Assembly (NCBI GenBank): GCA_002478565.1
Contig: DLPC01000025.1
Span: 1 to 64,000, forward strand
Direction of reading: 5' to 3'
Length of the DNA: 64,000 nt
Source of the DNA: Flavobacteriales bacterium UBA7468
GTDB lineage: Bacteria > Bacteroidota > Bacteroidia > Flavobacteriales_D > Crocinitomicaceae
Under the pieces are notes generated by a model. That model was not told the DNA's origin and did no database searches. It worked only from the letters and a program-made list of their open reading frames with translations. Shown here piece after piece: positions 45,761 through 54,538 of this stretch (its first letter is position 1; every line of letters starts with the position of its first letter). The position numbers and the translations under genes were made by a program.

Positions 45761-47338
45761 TTATGCAAATTTCTCGGCAACTTCTTTGGCTGTTTTTGCC
45801 AAAACTGCTTCAATTTCGTCTGTGAATTTCCCAGCTTTTAAGGCAACCAACGTATCTGCGTTATTTGCTTCAAGGACTGTTAAATAATCTTTTTCAAATT
45901 CTTTGACTTTATTGATCGGAACAACTTGCATGAGGCCTTTAACTCCAGCATAGATAATAGCAATTTGCTTTTCTACTGGGTATGGGTCACCTTCGCGTTG
46001 CTTCAAGATTTCTACGTTGCGTGCTCCTTTATCTAGTACTGATTTAGTAGCAGCATCGAGGTCAGAACCAAACTTAGCAAATGCCTCAAGTTCACGATAC
46101 TGAGCTTGGTCAAGCTTTAATGTACCAGCCACTTTTTTCATTGACTTGATTTGAGCTGAACCACCTACGCGAGATACAGAAATACCTACGTTAATAGCTG
46201 GGCGAATACCTGAGTTGAAGAGGTCAGACTCAAGGAAGATTTGCCCATCTGTAATCGAAATTACATTGGTTGGGATATACGCAGAAACGTCACCTGCTTG
46301 TGTTTCAATAATTGGAAGTGCGGTGAGTGAACCACCACCTTTTACTTTGTCTTTCAAAGAAGCAGGGAGGTCGTTCATTTGCTTTGCAATGTTGTCATCG
46401 GCAATCACTTTCGCTGCACGCTCTAATAAACGAGAGTGAAGGTAGAAGACGTCACCTGGGTATGCCTCGCGACCTGGCGGACGACGAAGTAAAAGTGATA
46501 CCTCGCGGTATGCAACTGCTTGCTTCGATAAATCATCATAAACAATCAATGCTGGCTTACCACAGTCACGGAAGTACTCACCGATGGCAGCTCCTGTCAT
46601 TGGCGCATAAAACTGCATTGGCGCAGGGTCAGATGCGTTGGCAGCAACTACAGTTGTATAAGCCATTGCGCCAGCATCTTCAAGTTTTTTAACAATTCCT
46701 GCAACTGTTGATCCTTTCTGACCAATAGCTACATAAATACAGTAAACAGGTTCCCCGCGGTCGTAAAACTCGCGCTGATTGATGATTGCATCGATTGCTA
46801 CAGTAGTTTTACCAGTTTGGCGGTCACCAATGATCAACTCGCGTTGTCCGCGACCAATTGGAATCATGGCATCAACCGCTTTGATACCTGTTTGTAATGG
46901 TTCAGTTACCGGCTGGCGAAAGATAACACCAGGCGCCTTGCGCTCAATTGGCATTTCGTATAACTCACCTTGAATAGGACCTTTTCCGTCGATTGGTTGC
47001 CCAAGTGTATCAACTACACGGCCTACCATTCCATCACCTACTTTTACTGAGGCAATTTTACCTAAACGACGTACGGTATCACCTTCTTTTACACCAGAAG
47101 AACGACCAAGCAATACAGCTCCTACGTTATCTTCTTCGAGGTTAAGTGCAATTCCTTGCATTCCACCATCAAATTCAATAAGTTCACCATATTGCACTCC
47201 ATTCATACCGTAAATGCGTGCAATACCATCTCCTACCTGAAGTACCGTTCCAACTTCTTGTAATTCTGCTTCTGAGCGGAATCCTGAGAGTTGTTCTCTT
47301 AGAATTGCGGAAACTTCTGCTGGTTTAATATCTGCCAT
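45761..47338 (-). CDS. atpA: ATP synthase F1 subunit alpha
   Basis: 525 residues. Nucleotide-binding P-loop GDRQTGKT, EGDTVRRLGKIASV and the alpha-specific SISRVGGSAQIKSMKKVAGTLKLDQAQYREL-type segment (here VGISVSRVGGSAQIKSM) are all present. It forms the non-catalytic nucleotide-binding subunit of the F1 head. Starts 27 bases after atpH. Confidence 0.98.
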   Translation of the reverse strand: MADIKPAEVSAILREQLSGFRSEAELQEVGTVLQVGDGIARIYGMNGVQYGELIEFDGGMQGIALNLEEDNVGAVLLGRSSGVKEGDTVRRLGKIASVKVGDGMVGRVVDTLGQPIDGKGPIQGELYEMPIERKAPGVIFRQPVTEPLQTGIKAVDAMIPIGRGQRELIIGDRQTGKTTVAIDAIINQREFYDRGEPVYCIYVAIGQKGSTVAGIVKKLEDAGAMAYTTVVAANASDPAPMQFYAPMTGAAIGEYFRDCGKPALIVYDDLSKQAVAYREVSLLLRRPPGREAYPGDVFYLHSRLLERAAKVIADDNIAKQMNDLPASLKDKVKGGGSLTALPIIETQAGDVSAYIPTNVISITDGQIFLESDLFNSGIRPAINVGISVSRVGGSAQIKSMKKVAGTLKLDQAQYRELEAFAKFGSDLDAATKSVLDKGARNVEILKQREGDPYPVEKQIAIIYAGVKGLMQVVPINKVKEFEKDYLTVLEANNADTLVALKAGKFTDEIEAVLAKTAKEVAEKFA

Positions 47339-47365
47339 TTTTACTTATTTTTTGTCAATTGACGA

Positions 47366-47896
47366 TTATACTAATTGTTGTTTCATGCGTTGTAACTTAT
47401 TCGCTACAGACGCATCTATTTGTTGGTCTCCGATACGAATGATAAATCCACCAATGATGGACGGATCTATTAGTTCTGTGACCGCTGGAGTGCCGTTCAA
47501 AGCACCTTGAATTTTTGCAAGTATTTCTGCCTTTGTTTTTTCTTCCAATTGGGAAGCGCTGATAATTGTAAGCGGAACTATACCACGGTGTTTCATGAGT
47601 AAGGCAATAAATTGCTTAGCAATTTCAATCATTGCTGACTCACGACCATTTTTAGTTACAAGAACAAGGAGATTGAGCGAAACTTCATTAAAACCTTTAA
47701 AGATATCTTTAATGATTGCCTCTTTTTTCTCAATTTGGATTAAAGGGGAGTTGAGAAAAACATGGAAATCATGTGACTCATCAGCTAACTTAATGAGTTG
47801 AAGCATGTCTGCCTCAATTAGCTCGACTTTGTTTTGGTCTAAAGCTAACTCAAGAAGTGCTTTTGCGTATCGGCTTGCTGACTTGGTTGATTTCAT
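47366..47896 (-). CDS. atpH: ATP synthase F1 subunit delta
   Basis: 176 residues, mostly helical with the delta/OSCP pattern: N-terminal ASRYAKALLELAL, middle HRGIVPLTIISA and C-terminal DPSIIGGFIIRIGDQQIDASV. It links the F1 head to the b-subunit stalk. 4 bases after atpF. Confidence 0.95.
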   Translation of the reverse strand: MKSTKSASRYAKALLELALDQNKVELIEADMLQLIKLADESHDFHVFLNSPLIQIEKKEAIIKDIFKGFNEVSLNLLVLVTKNGRESAMIEIAKQFIALLMKHRGIVPLTIISASQLEEKTKAEILAKIQGALNGTPAVTELIDPSIIGGFIIRIGDQQIDASVANKLQRMKQQLV

Positions 47897-47900
47897 GGTT

Positions 47901-48395
47901 CTAATTCAATTTGATTTCTGAAGCAAACTGATCGGCAAGTGCTTTTTGTTTGTCGTCAGCAGTGAGCTCTTGACGAATCACTTTTTCAGCAATTTCCAAA
48001 GAAAGTGTTGCAACATGATTTTTCAAATCAGCCATTGCTGCAGCTTTTTCGCTGGATATATTTTGACGTGCAGATTCTACAATTTTGGTTGCTTCGTCTT
48101 TGGCTTTTGACTTCGCTTCTTCAACCATTGCGTTTGCCGCCTCTTTCGCCTCCTTGAGGATTTGATCTCTTTCGGCACGCGCTGTTTTAAGAATTTGGTC
48201 ATTTTCAGCTTTTAACGCCTGCATTTCAGCTTTGGTTTTTTCAGCTAAAGCTAGTGCTTCTGCAATTTTTTGCTCGCGGGCATTGACTGCATTAAGAATT
48301 GGCTTCCATGCAAATTTTGCTAACAAAATAAACAAAAGACTGAAAACTAAGCCCGTCCAAACCAATAGACCAAAGTCAGGTAATATTAAATCCAT
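47901..48395 (-). CDS. atpF: ATP synthase F0 subunit b
   Basis: 164 residues: one N-terminal membrane helix (about 8-28, LVWTGLVFSLLFILLAKFAW) and a long, charged coiled coil (about 35-150). It forms the peripheral stalk, two per complex. It follows atpE after a 67-base gap that holds a strong hairpin. Confidence 0.95.
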   Translation of the reverse strand: MDLILPDFGLLVWTGLVFSLLFILLAKFAWKPILNAVNAREQKIAEALALAEKTKAEMQALKAENDQILKTARAERDQILKEAKEAANAMVEEAKSKAKDEATKIVESARQNISSEKAAAMADLKNHVATLSLEIAEKVIRQELTADDKQKALADQFASEIKLN

Positions 48396-48417
48396 TTTTG
48401 TACTTTTTAAATTAATG

Positions 48418-48454
48418 AAAAGGAAATCACGACCAACCGTCGCGATTTCCTTTT
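48418..48454 (-). terminator. Intercistronic hairpin between atpE and atpF
   Basis: The arms 48418-48433 and 48439-48454 pair over 16 positions with one A/C mismatch and a 5-base loop. On the minus strand it begins 9 bases after the atpE stop and is followed by only a short T-run, then 22 bases to the atpF start. It could be a partial terminator or a 3'-end-stabilising structure that raises atpBE over the rest of the operon. Confidence 0.7.
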
Positions 48455-48462
48455 GATTTTAA

Positions 48463-48681
48463 TTACGCTTTTGCACCAAGAAGAGCAACAACTACTCCAA
48501 ACAATGCAACACCTTCGATAAGTGCCGCTGCGATGATCATCGCTGTTTGAATTTTGCTTGCTGCCTCTGGGTTGCGCGCAATACCTTCTACTGCAGAACC
48601 ACCTACACGGCCGATTCCGAGACCTGCTCCAAGAACAGCGATCCCTGCTCCTAATGCTGCAATACTACCAAAGATTCCCAT
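48463..48681 (-). CDS. atpE: ATP synthase F0 subunit c
   Basis: 72 residues: two membrane helices around a polar ARNPEA loop (about 35-40). The ion-binding carboxylate is Glu56 in AALIEGVALF. The residue after it is Gly rather than the Ser/Thr of sodium-binding rings, so a proton-driven enzyme is inferred. It forms the rotating ring, with about ten copies or more per complex. 25 bases after atpB. Confidence 0.97.
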   Translation of the reverse strand: MGIFGSIAALGAGIAVLGAGLGIGRVGGSAVEGIARNPEAASKIQTAMIIAAALIEGVALFGVVVALLGAKA

Positions 48682-48706
48682 TGTATATAATTTAAAAGGT
48701 TACTAT

Positions 48707-49813
48707 TTAATGATGCGCTTCCTCAACCGCAGCCCCAATAAACAATGATGATAACATTGCAAATAAGAAGCCTTGCAGGAACGCAACTAATATCTCAAGC
48801 ACCGAAATAAACAAGGCCATTGGGACGGATAAACCAGCCCAGGCATAGTTCTTGTTGATAAAGATGATGGAGATTAAAGCTAATACGATGATGTGCCCTG
48901 CCGTGATGTTTGCAAACAAACGAACCATAAGAGCAAAGGGCTTAGTTATAATTCCAATTAATTCGATTGGAATCATGAATATTTTCATGGCAACTGGAAT
49001 ACCCGGCATCCAAAAGATATGCCCCCAGTAATTTTTATTTCCGGAAAATACAGTAACAAGTAACGTGCAGAAGGCAAGGAAGAATGTAATTGTAATATTT
49101 CCTGTTAAGTTGGCTCCTCCTGGAATAATCGGAATAAGACCAAGCATATTGTTGATCCAAATAAAGAAGAAAATTGTTAGTAAGTAAGGCACGTATTTTT
49201 GATACTTGTGGTGATCAATGTTAGCCTTAGCAATGTCATCGCGAACCATAACGATGATTGGTTCAAAAAATTTAGCTATTCCTTTTGGAGCAACCGCACC
49301 ATTTTTACGATAGAAACGAGCCACAGACAACATAATGATTAGAATCAAAAGTGACCCAATAATTAAGGAGGCAACGTTTTTTGTAATGGAAAGGTCTGTT
49401 GGTGTTGCATTGTGCGGATGATCGCCTTGAAAATGCAACTTGCCTTCGTGGTTCAATTTGTAAATTTCTTCATGGTAGAGGCCGTATCCTTTGGCAGGAC
49501 CAACACCTTCTAAATAGTGGTAGGTAGTACTGTCATTTAACTTAACCTCAGTTTCTTTACCGTGATAAAAATATTTAGAGCTGAATACTTTAAATCCGTT
49601 ATCGTGAAGAATCACAGGGAGATATACGCTTACACCTCCGTGCTCTGGACCCGTAATGTGCCACTCGTGTGCATCTTTGATGTGATGCATGATCATTTCA
49701 TTTACATTGAAGCTTTTTTCTTCAGATGCATATGCACTTGCTTGAAAAACAGTGAAAGACAAAGCTAAAACGATGACTTGCAATAGGGACGAAAGCTTAC
49801 CAATTTGCGGCAT
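48707..49813 (-). CDS. atpB: ATP synthase F0 subunit a, with N-terminal extension
   Basis: 368 residues. The conserved channel part is C-terminal: the essential Arg in FALMVRLFANITAGH, and GLIPIIPGGANLTGN. It conducts ions across the membrane next to the c ring. The first 140 or so residues are unlike E. coli AtpB: a signal-like segment (about 10-30, ending AYA-SEE), then a His-rich soluble domain (HHIKDAHEWHI, HGGVS). Such an extension is typical of Bacteroidota, with unknown role. First gene of the operon. Confidence 0.96.
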   Translation of the reverse strand: MPQIGKLSSLLQVIVLALSFTVFQASAYASEEKSFNVNEMIMHHIKDAHEWHITGPEHGGVSVYLPVILHDNGFKVFSSKYFYHGKETEVKLNDSTTYHYLEGVGPAKGYGLYHEEIYKLNHEGKLHFQGDHPHNATPTDLSITKNVASLIIGSLLILIIMLSVARFYRKNGAVAPKGIAKFFEPIIVMVRDDIAKANIDHHKYQKYVPYLLTIFFFIWINNMLGLIPIIPGGANLTGNITITFFLAFCTLLVTVFSGNKNYWGHIFWMPGIPVAMKIFMIPIELIGIITKPFALMVRLFANITAGHIIVLALISIIFINKNYAWAGLSVPMALFISVLEILVAFLQGFLFAMLSSLFIGAAVEEAHH

Positions 49814-49851
49814 TAGACGAAGTGTTTAAGCGTGTTTGCTAAAAATTTTTG

Positions 49852-49881
49852 CAAAGGTAGGTAAACTTTCCAAAGAAACAA
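49852..49881 (-). promoter_or_regulatory. atp operon promoter
   Basis: On the minus strand TTG at 49881-49879 and TACCTTTG at 49859-49852, with 19 bases between. The start codon is 38 bases downstream of the box. Full -33/-7 match. Confidence 0.75.
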
Positions 49882-49897
49882 TGTAATTTTTGAACAA

Positions 49898-50440
49898 TCA
49901 AAGGCTACTTTTCCTCAATTTCTTATAGACTTTAATACCGAGCATCAATAGAATTCCAACTCCAAAAAAACCTAGAGTGCCATTGATCCAAGAAAGTTGA
50001 TTTTTTAAAACAACAAGAAAAACAATGCTCACTAAAAACAAAGTAGCCACTTCATTCCATATTCTTAAATGATTTGAATTCCAAGTAATTATTCCATTTT
50101 GACTTGACCTAAGTAGCTTTTGGGTATAAAAGTGATAAACCAAAAGAAGCACAACAAAACCTAATTTTAAATGCATCCAGGGTGCTTTGATCAAGTAATC
50201 TGAGTTTAAATAAAGCATCCAAAGTCCAAATATAACTGTTAAAATCATGGCTGGTGTGGTTATGATCCACCAGAGCCTTTGCATCATTAGTACAAATTGT
50301 GGCTGAAGGATTTCTTTTTCTGCCGCAGTTTTATCTGCCGCTTCTCTGAAGTAAATAAGAAGACGAACCATATAAAACAAACCAGCAAACCAGCTGACCA
50401 TAAAAATGAGGTGAAGGGCCTTGATATAATCGTATGTCAT
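49898..50440 (-). CDS. hemJ: Protoporphyrinogen IX oxidase HemJ
   Basis: 180 residues, four or five membrane helices. The family start KALHLIFMVSWFAGLFYMVRL contains the conserved His (His10), and LKLGFVVLLLVYHFY and RIWNEVATLFLVSIVFLVV match the HemJ/UPF0093 pattern. It oxidises protoporphyrinogen to protoporphyrin IX in the inner membrane. hemA, hemC and hemD lie 2 kb away, in the opposite direction. A TAAATTTG promoter box is 4 bases upstream of the ATG, so the mRNA is probably leaderless. Confidence 0.9.
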   Translation of the reverse strand: MTYDYIKALHLIFMVSWFAGLFYMVRLLIYFREAADKTAAEKEILQPQFVLMMQRLWWIITTPAMILTVIFGLWMLYLNSDYLIKAPWMHLKLGFVVLLLVYHFYTQKLLRSSQNGIITWNSNHLRIWNEVATLFLVSIVFLVVLKNQLSWINGTLGFFGVGILLMLGIKVYKKLRKSSL

Positions 50441-50444
50441 GCTA

Positions 50445-50481
50445 CAAATTTATTGAAAGGTACTGAATCCTGTTATCTTTG
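50445..50481. promoter_or_regulatory. Divergent promoter boxes (hemJ / 50499 gene)
   Basis: Minus strand: TAAATTTG (50452-50445), 4 bases before the hemJ ATG. Plus strand: TTG at 50453-50455 and TATCTTTG at 50474-50481 (18-base gap), 17 bases before the ATG at 50499. The minus box touches the plus -33 element, so the two promoters may interfere. Confidence 0.65.
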
Positions 50482-50498
50482 TAATAGCGAATAGAATT

Positions 50499-51317
50499 AT
50501 GTTCTTCAGAATACTCTTCTTTTCTTCAATTGTATTGCTTGGGTTTGAGTCATTGGCGCAAACTCAACTGCTTTCTCTAGAAGGGACTTATCAAGATAAA
50601 AACCTGCTTGTTAACAACCCGCCAATGCCAGATGGCTTTGGTTTTTGCATATCTAAAGTATTGGTTAATGGTGAAATTCTTCCGGCTGTTATCCAAACCT
50701 CCCATTTCGAAATCGATTTTAAACTTTTTCATTTGCGCAAAGGTGAACAAGTATTTGTAGTACTAGAGCATGCAACAGGCTGCGAGCCTCGCTTTATCAA
50801 CCCAGAAGTTTTATTACCAAAAAGCACATTTGAATGTAGCCAAATCAAAGCGCAAAAAGATGGCCTGCTCACCTGGACGACCCAAAATGAAAATGCCATA
50901 TTAGATTACTCTATTGAGCAATTTAAATGGGGGCGTTGGGTGGAAGTTGGTCAAGTAAAAGGTAAGGGGCAAAAAGGAACCAATCAATACGTTTTTCAAC
51001 TCAATCCGCATTCTGGAAAAAACATAGTAAGAGTGAGTCAGACGGACAATTCAGGCAAGGCAAGGGTTTCACCGAGTACGAGCTTTGTTTCGAATGTCCA
51101 AATCGTGACTTTTAGCCCGGCCAAAGTGCATCAAAACCTGTATTTCAAAGCAAATGGAAAAGCCGTTAAAACTAAATTTGAAATTTATGATGCCTACGGA
51201 AATTTATTAAAAGCAGGCTTTAATAATGTGGTAGATTGCACCACTTTTGTGAGTGGCGTTTATTTTATTAACTACGACAACAAATCTGAAAAATTCATCA
51301 AAATTGACGTCCCATGA
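50499..51317 (+). CDS. Secreted protein with short T9SS-like C-terminal domain
   Basis: 272 residues, function unknown. Signal peptide 1-20 (GFESLAQTQ). A beta-rich first half (about 25-105) has two cysteines; the second has an Ig/fibronectin-like module (about 110-190). The last 70 residues (FEIYDAYGNLLKAGF, FVSGVYFINYD) look like a reduced type A T9SS sorting domain without the usual YPNP start, so secretion by T9SS is likely but not certain. It overlaps the epimerase start by ATGA, which ties a secreted protein to a cytoplasmic enzyme. Confidence 0.72.
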   Translation: MFFRILFFSSIVLLGFESLAQTQLLSLEGTYQDKNLLVNNPPMPDGFGFCISKVLVNGEILPAVIQTSHFEIDFKLFHLRKGEQVFVVLEHATGCEPRFINPEVLLPKSTFECSQIKAQKDGLLTWTTQNENAILDYSIEQFKWGRWVEVGQVKGKGQKGTNQYVFQLNPHSGKNIVRVSQTDNSGKARVSPSTSFVSNVQIVTFSPAKVHQNLYFKANGKAVKTKFEIYDAYGNLLKAGFNNVVDCTTFVSGVYFINYDNKSEKFIKIDVP

Positions 51318-51712
51318 AGCGCATTGAACACCTTGGCATAGCCGTACAAAATTTAGAGGCGTCTATCCCTGTCTTTGAAGCACTATTAAACACCACTTGC
51401 TATAAGAAAGAAGGTGTTGCGTCTGAAGGCGTCATGACTGCATTTTTTAAAGTTGGCGAATCTAAAATTGAATTGCTTGAAGCCACAAACCCTGACTCTC
51501 CGATTGCAAAGTTTCTCAGTAAAAATGGGCCTGGCTTTCATCACGTAGCATTTGAAGTAGAAAACATTGTGTCCGAGATTGAAAGACTTCAAAAAGCGGG
51601 CTTTGTTTTGATTCATGAAATTGCCAAAGATGGTGCAGATAACAAGCGCATTGCTTTTCTACTTCCAAAAAGTACCAATGGCTTGTTAGTTGAAATTTGT
51701 CAAGAAAAGTAA
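51314..51712 (+). CDS. mce: Methylmalonyl-CoA epimerase
   Basis: 132 residues of the vicinal-oxygen-chelate fold: start RIEHLGIAVQNLEASIPVFE (metal-binding His), then SKIELLEATNPDSPIAKFL, GPGFHHVAFEVENI and the final LLVEICQ with the metal-binding Glu. It interconverts (R)- and (S)-methylmalonyl-CoA, part of propionyl-CoA metabolism. The mutase genes are not in this window. Its last 13 bases overlap the convergent HAD gene. Confidence 0.95.
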   Translation: MKRIEHLGIAVQNLEASIPVFEALLNTTCYKKEGVASEGVMTAFFKVGESKIELLEATNPDSPIAKFLSKNGPGFHHVAFEVENIVSEIERLQKAGFVLIHEIAKDGADNKRIAFLLPKSTNGLLVEICQEK

Positions 51713-52314
51713 GAGGCTAGTGCAATTCCCGGCTCATACAACACGGCATTTAACCCTGCCTTTATTGCTCCTTCAACATGTTGTGGGCTGTCATCAATAA
51801 ATAATACCTCATCTGGGCTCATCTTCATTTGCTCCAATACCCATTCAAAGGTACTTGGGTGGGGTTTACGCTGCTTGATCTCGTGAGATAAAAAGATTTG
51901 ATCAAACACCTCATCGAGTGGAATTTCACTGCTTTTTTTCCAACGCTGGATTACCAACTCCCAATGAATGGAATTAGTGTTACTCAGCATAAAAATAGGC
52001 AACTCCTTGCAGAGGTTCATAAGGAATTGAATCTTATCTGGTGGGAAGAAACCCAACATTTCATTCCAAGCGGCATAAACTTGATTGGGAGTGGTGCCTG
52101 GTGTAGTAATCGGCAATAATTTATTGATAAAATGCTGCGGAGAAATCTGACCCGTCTCAAATAGGTCAAATAAGTCTTCTTGTGCAAATTGGGTATAGCG
52201 TGCCGAAAAATCTTGGACACCCAACTTGACGAAAGCTTGCTCAGTTGCCTGATAATCAATATCTATAAGCACGCCTCCGAGATCAAATAAAATGGCTTTG
52301 TATGGTATTTGCAT
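51700..52314 (-). CDS. HAD-superfamily phosphatase (subfamily IA)
   Basis: 204 residues from the ATG at 52314. A GTG two codons upstream is possible, but the promoter box leaves 7 bases to this ATG, matching other genes here. The HAD motifs are FDLGGVLIDID (I), MLSNTN (II), a Lys in KQRKPHPSTFEWVL (III) and FIDDSPQHVEGA (IV). Cytoplasmic phosphatase; substrate unknown. Confidence 0.92.
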   Translation of the reverse strand: MQIPYKAILFDLGGVLIDIDYQATEQAFVKLGVQDFSARYTQFAQEDLFDLFETGQISPQHFINKLLPITTPGTTPNQVYAAWNEMLGFFPPDKIQFLMNLCKELPIFMLSNTNSIHWELVIQRWKKSSEIPLDEVFDQIFLSHEIKQRKPHPSTFEWVLEQMKMSPDEVLFIDDSPQHVEGAIKAGLNAVLYEPGIALASYFS

Positions 52315-52321
52315 CTGCACA

Positions 52322-52329
52322 CAAAGTTA
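52322..52329 (-). promoter_or_regulatory. -7 promoter box of the HAD gene
   Basis: TAACTTTG on the minus strand (52329-52322), 7 bases before the ATG at 52314 and only 1 before the GTG at 52320. It helps to choose the ATG start. Confidence 0.55.
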
Positions 52330-52380
52330 GCTTTTTCGGGCTATTTGAATACATTCTAAATTAGCTTTCATGACACTGAA

Positions 52381-53664
52381 ATGACAAAAGAGAACGATTG
52401 TGCACTTAGCTTTGTGACAAAGTTTGATCTTTTGTTGCAAGAACTTCATATTATCGCCTTCACGCACCGCCAACTTGATGTCAACAAGATTGGTTTATTA
52501 CACCTTGAAAAAGAAGCACAAGCAACACTACTTAATGAGCTGAAAACAGCACTTGGTCTTCAAGAACTTATGTTTTTGTCGACATGCAACCGCGTCGAAA
52601 TCACTTTCGTTAAAGATCAAGATCTCGATACTGTTTTTTTAACACGTATTCTTCAAGAACTTTATCCCAAACTAGTTCCTATCCAACTCGAAGAATTCGT
52701 TAGAAAAGCAGAAACCTACTCCGGAATTCAAGCTGTCAAGCACGCCTTGTCTGTAGCCTCCTCCATTGACTCCATGATCATCGGAGAAAGAGAAATTATA
52801 ACACAAGTTCGCTTGGCCTACGAATATTGTCAGTCACTTTCATTAACGGGTGAGCTCATTCGTTTACTGATGAAAAAAGTGATTGAAACTGCTAAATTGG
52901 TGTACACCGAAACAAGCATTTCAACCAAACCAGTTTCCGTTGTTTCATTGGCCTACCAATATTTAAAACAGCTCAACATTCCGCTCGATGCCAGAATTCT
53001 GATAATTGGTGCAGGTGTCACCAATACCACGATGGGGCGTTTTTTAAAAAAACACGGTTTCAAAAAATTTGGGATTTTCAATCGCACGCTTTCAAACGCA
53101 CAAAAGTTAGCGGAAGAACTGAAGGGCTCTGCACATACGCTGTACGATATCAACGAATTTGAAGGAGGTTTTGATGTACTCATAACGTGTACCGCCGCTG
53201 AAGGCATCATTATTTCACCTGAATTATACACGCACCTATTGCAAGGTGAAACCCAAGAAAAAATTGTCATTGACCTCGCTATCCCACAAGATTTAGACCC
53301 TAGCATTCTCAAAGAAAACAAGGTCAAATACTTATCCATTGAGTATTTACAAAAAATATCCAATGAAAACGTCAAAGAACGTTCAAAAGAACTTGCCCAA
53401 GTTGAAGAAATCATCGACCAAGCTCTTTTTGAGTTCCAACACCTGATTCGAGAAAGAAAAGTAGAGCTAGCCATGCGCGTAGTGCCTGCACAAGTGAAGG
53501 CGCTCAAATCTACTGCCTATGATCAAGTGTTCAAAGAAGACCTCGACGCACTTGATCCTCAATCCAAAGAAGTACTTGAAAAAATTGTCAACTACCTCGA
53601 AAAAAAATACATCAGTGGCCCCATGAAATTGGCCAAGGAAATCATCCTCAACCATGTCGACTAA
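52381..53664 (+). CDS. hemA: Glutamyl-tRNA reductase
   Basis: 427 residues as annotated. The catalytic Cys is in FLSTCNRVEIT, and SIDSMIIGEREIITQVRLAY and the NAD(P)-binding LIIGAGVTN are present, with a C-terminal dimerisation helix. It reduces glutamyl-tRNA to glutamate-1-semialdehyde, the first committed step of haem synthesis. The first 16-20 residues before QELHIIAFTHR are longer than usual, and an exact TAGCTTTG box (52407-52414) lies inside them, so a shorter form from TTG at 52432 or 52435 is possible. It overlaps hemC by 11 bases. Confidence 0.93.
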   Translation: MTKENDCALSFVTKFDLLLQELHIIAFTHRQLDVNKIGLLHLEKEAQATLLNELKTALGLQELMFLSTCNRVEITFVKDQDLDTVFLTRILQELYPKLVPIQLEEFVRKAETYSGIQAVKHALSVASSIDSMIIGEREIITQVRLAYEYCQSLSLTGELIRLLMKKVIETAKLVYTETSISTKPVSVVSLAYQYLKQLNIPLDARILIIGAGVTNTTMGRFLKKHGFKKFGIFNRTLSNAQKLAEELKGSAHTLYDINEFEGGFDVLITCTAAEGIIISPELYTHLLQGETQEKIVIDLAIPQDLDPSILKENKVKYLSIEYLQKISNENVKERSKELAQVEEIIDQALFEFQHLIRERKVELAMRVVPAQVKALKSTAYDQVFKEDLDALDPQSKEVLEKIVNYLEKKYISGPMKLAKEIILNHVD

Positions 53665-54538
53665 AACCCATATTCGTATCGGCACCCGTGGCAGTGATCT
53701 TGCTTTGTGGCAAGCACATTTTGTTAAGGAGCAGCTGGAGGCCAACAATTGCACGGTTGAACTCAAAATCATCGTAACCCAAGGTGACCGCATCCAAGAC
53801 CTCAGCTTTGATAAGCTAGAAGGTAAAGGTTTTTTTACCAAAGAAATCGAAAATGCACTACTCAATAACGAGGTAGATCTTGCAGTTCATTCACATAAAG
53901 ACTTAGAAACAAGCCAGCCCGACGGCTTGTGCATTGCGGCGGTTTCTTACCGTGAAGACCCCTCTGAATTATTACTCATGAATTCAGCTGCCCAAGACCC
54001 CTCTCAGCTTTGGGGATTAAAAATTGGTGCAACAATTGGTACTTCTTCAGCGCGTCGAAAGGCTATCATCAAAGCACTTCGCCCCGATTTACAAATTGAA
54101 GAATTGCGCGGAAACGTTCCTACTCGTATCGATAAATTACGAAAGGGGAATTACGACGCCATCTTACTTGCCAATGCTGGAGTCAGCCGGCTTCAACTTG
54201 ATCTCAGTGACTTGCACACTGTGGTCCTTGATCCAACTTCTTTTGTGCCTGCCCCTGCACAAGGCGTACTTGGATTACAAACACGACAAAATGATCTGAG
54301 TACAATTGAGGTACTCAAAAAATTGCATCATCCGGATGTGGCCAACATCATTGAACAAGAACGCGGCGTTCTCAAAGCAATGGATGGCGGTTGTCAGCTA
54401 CCACTTGGTGTGTTTGTTGCGCCTGATGCCATTTATGTGGCACACTCTAAAAGTGCCAATATAGCTGCTCAATTCCATCGTTTTGAACCTACTTGTTCAG
54501 TTCAAGAAATTGTCGCGCATTTGACAGCTCAATCATGA
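53654..54538 (+). CDS. hemC: Hydroxymethylbilane synthase
   Basis: 294 residues. Start IRIGTRGSDLALWQAHFV, then LDLA-type VDLAVHSHKDL, and the cofactor-binding Cys in AMDGGCQLPLG. It joins four porphobilinogens into hydroxymethylbilane, using a covalently bound dipyrromethane. It overlaps hemA (11 bases) and hemD (ATGA). Confidence 0.97.
   Translation: MSTKTHIRIGTRGSDLALWQAHFVKEQLEANNCTVELKIIVTQGDRIQDLSFDKLEGKGFFTKEIENALLNNEVDLAVHSHKDLETSQPDGLCIAAVSYREDPSELLLMNSAAQDPSQLWGLKIGATIGTSSARRKAIIKALRPDLQIEELRGNVPTRIDKLRKGNYDAILLANAGVSRLQLDLSDLHTVVLDPTSFVPAPAQGVLGLQTRQNDLSTIEVLKKLHHPDVANIIEQERGVLKAMDGGCQLPLGVFVAPDAIYVAHSKSANIAAQFHRFEPTCSVQEIVAHLTAQS

Noticed and set aside
52953..53507. 184-residue minus-strand open frame
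   Set aside because: Antisense shadow of hemA, serine-rich and low-complexity.
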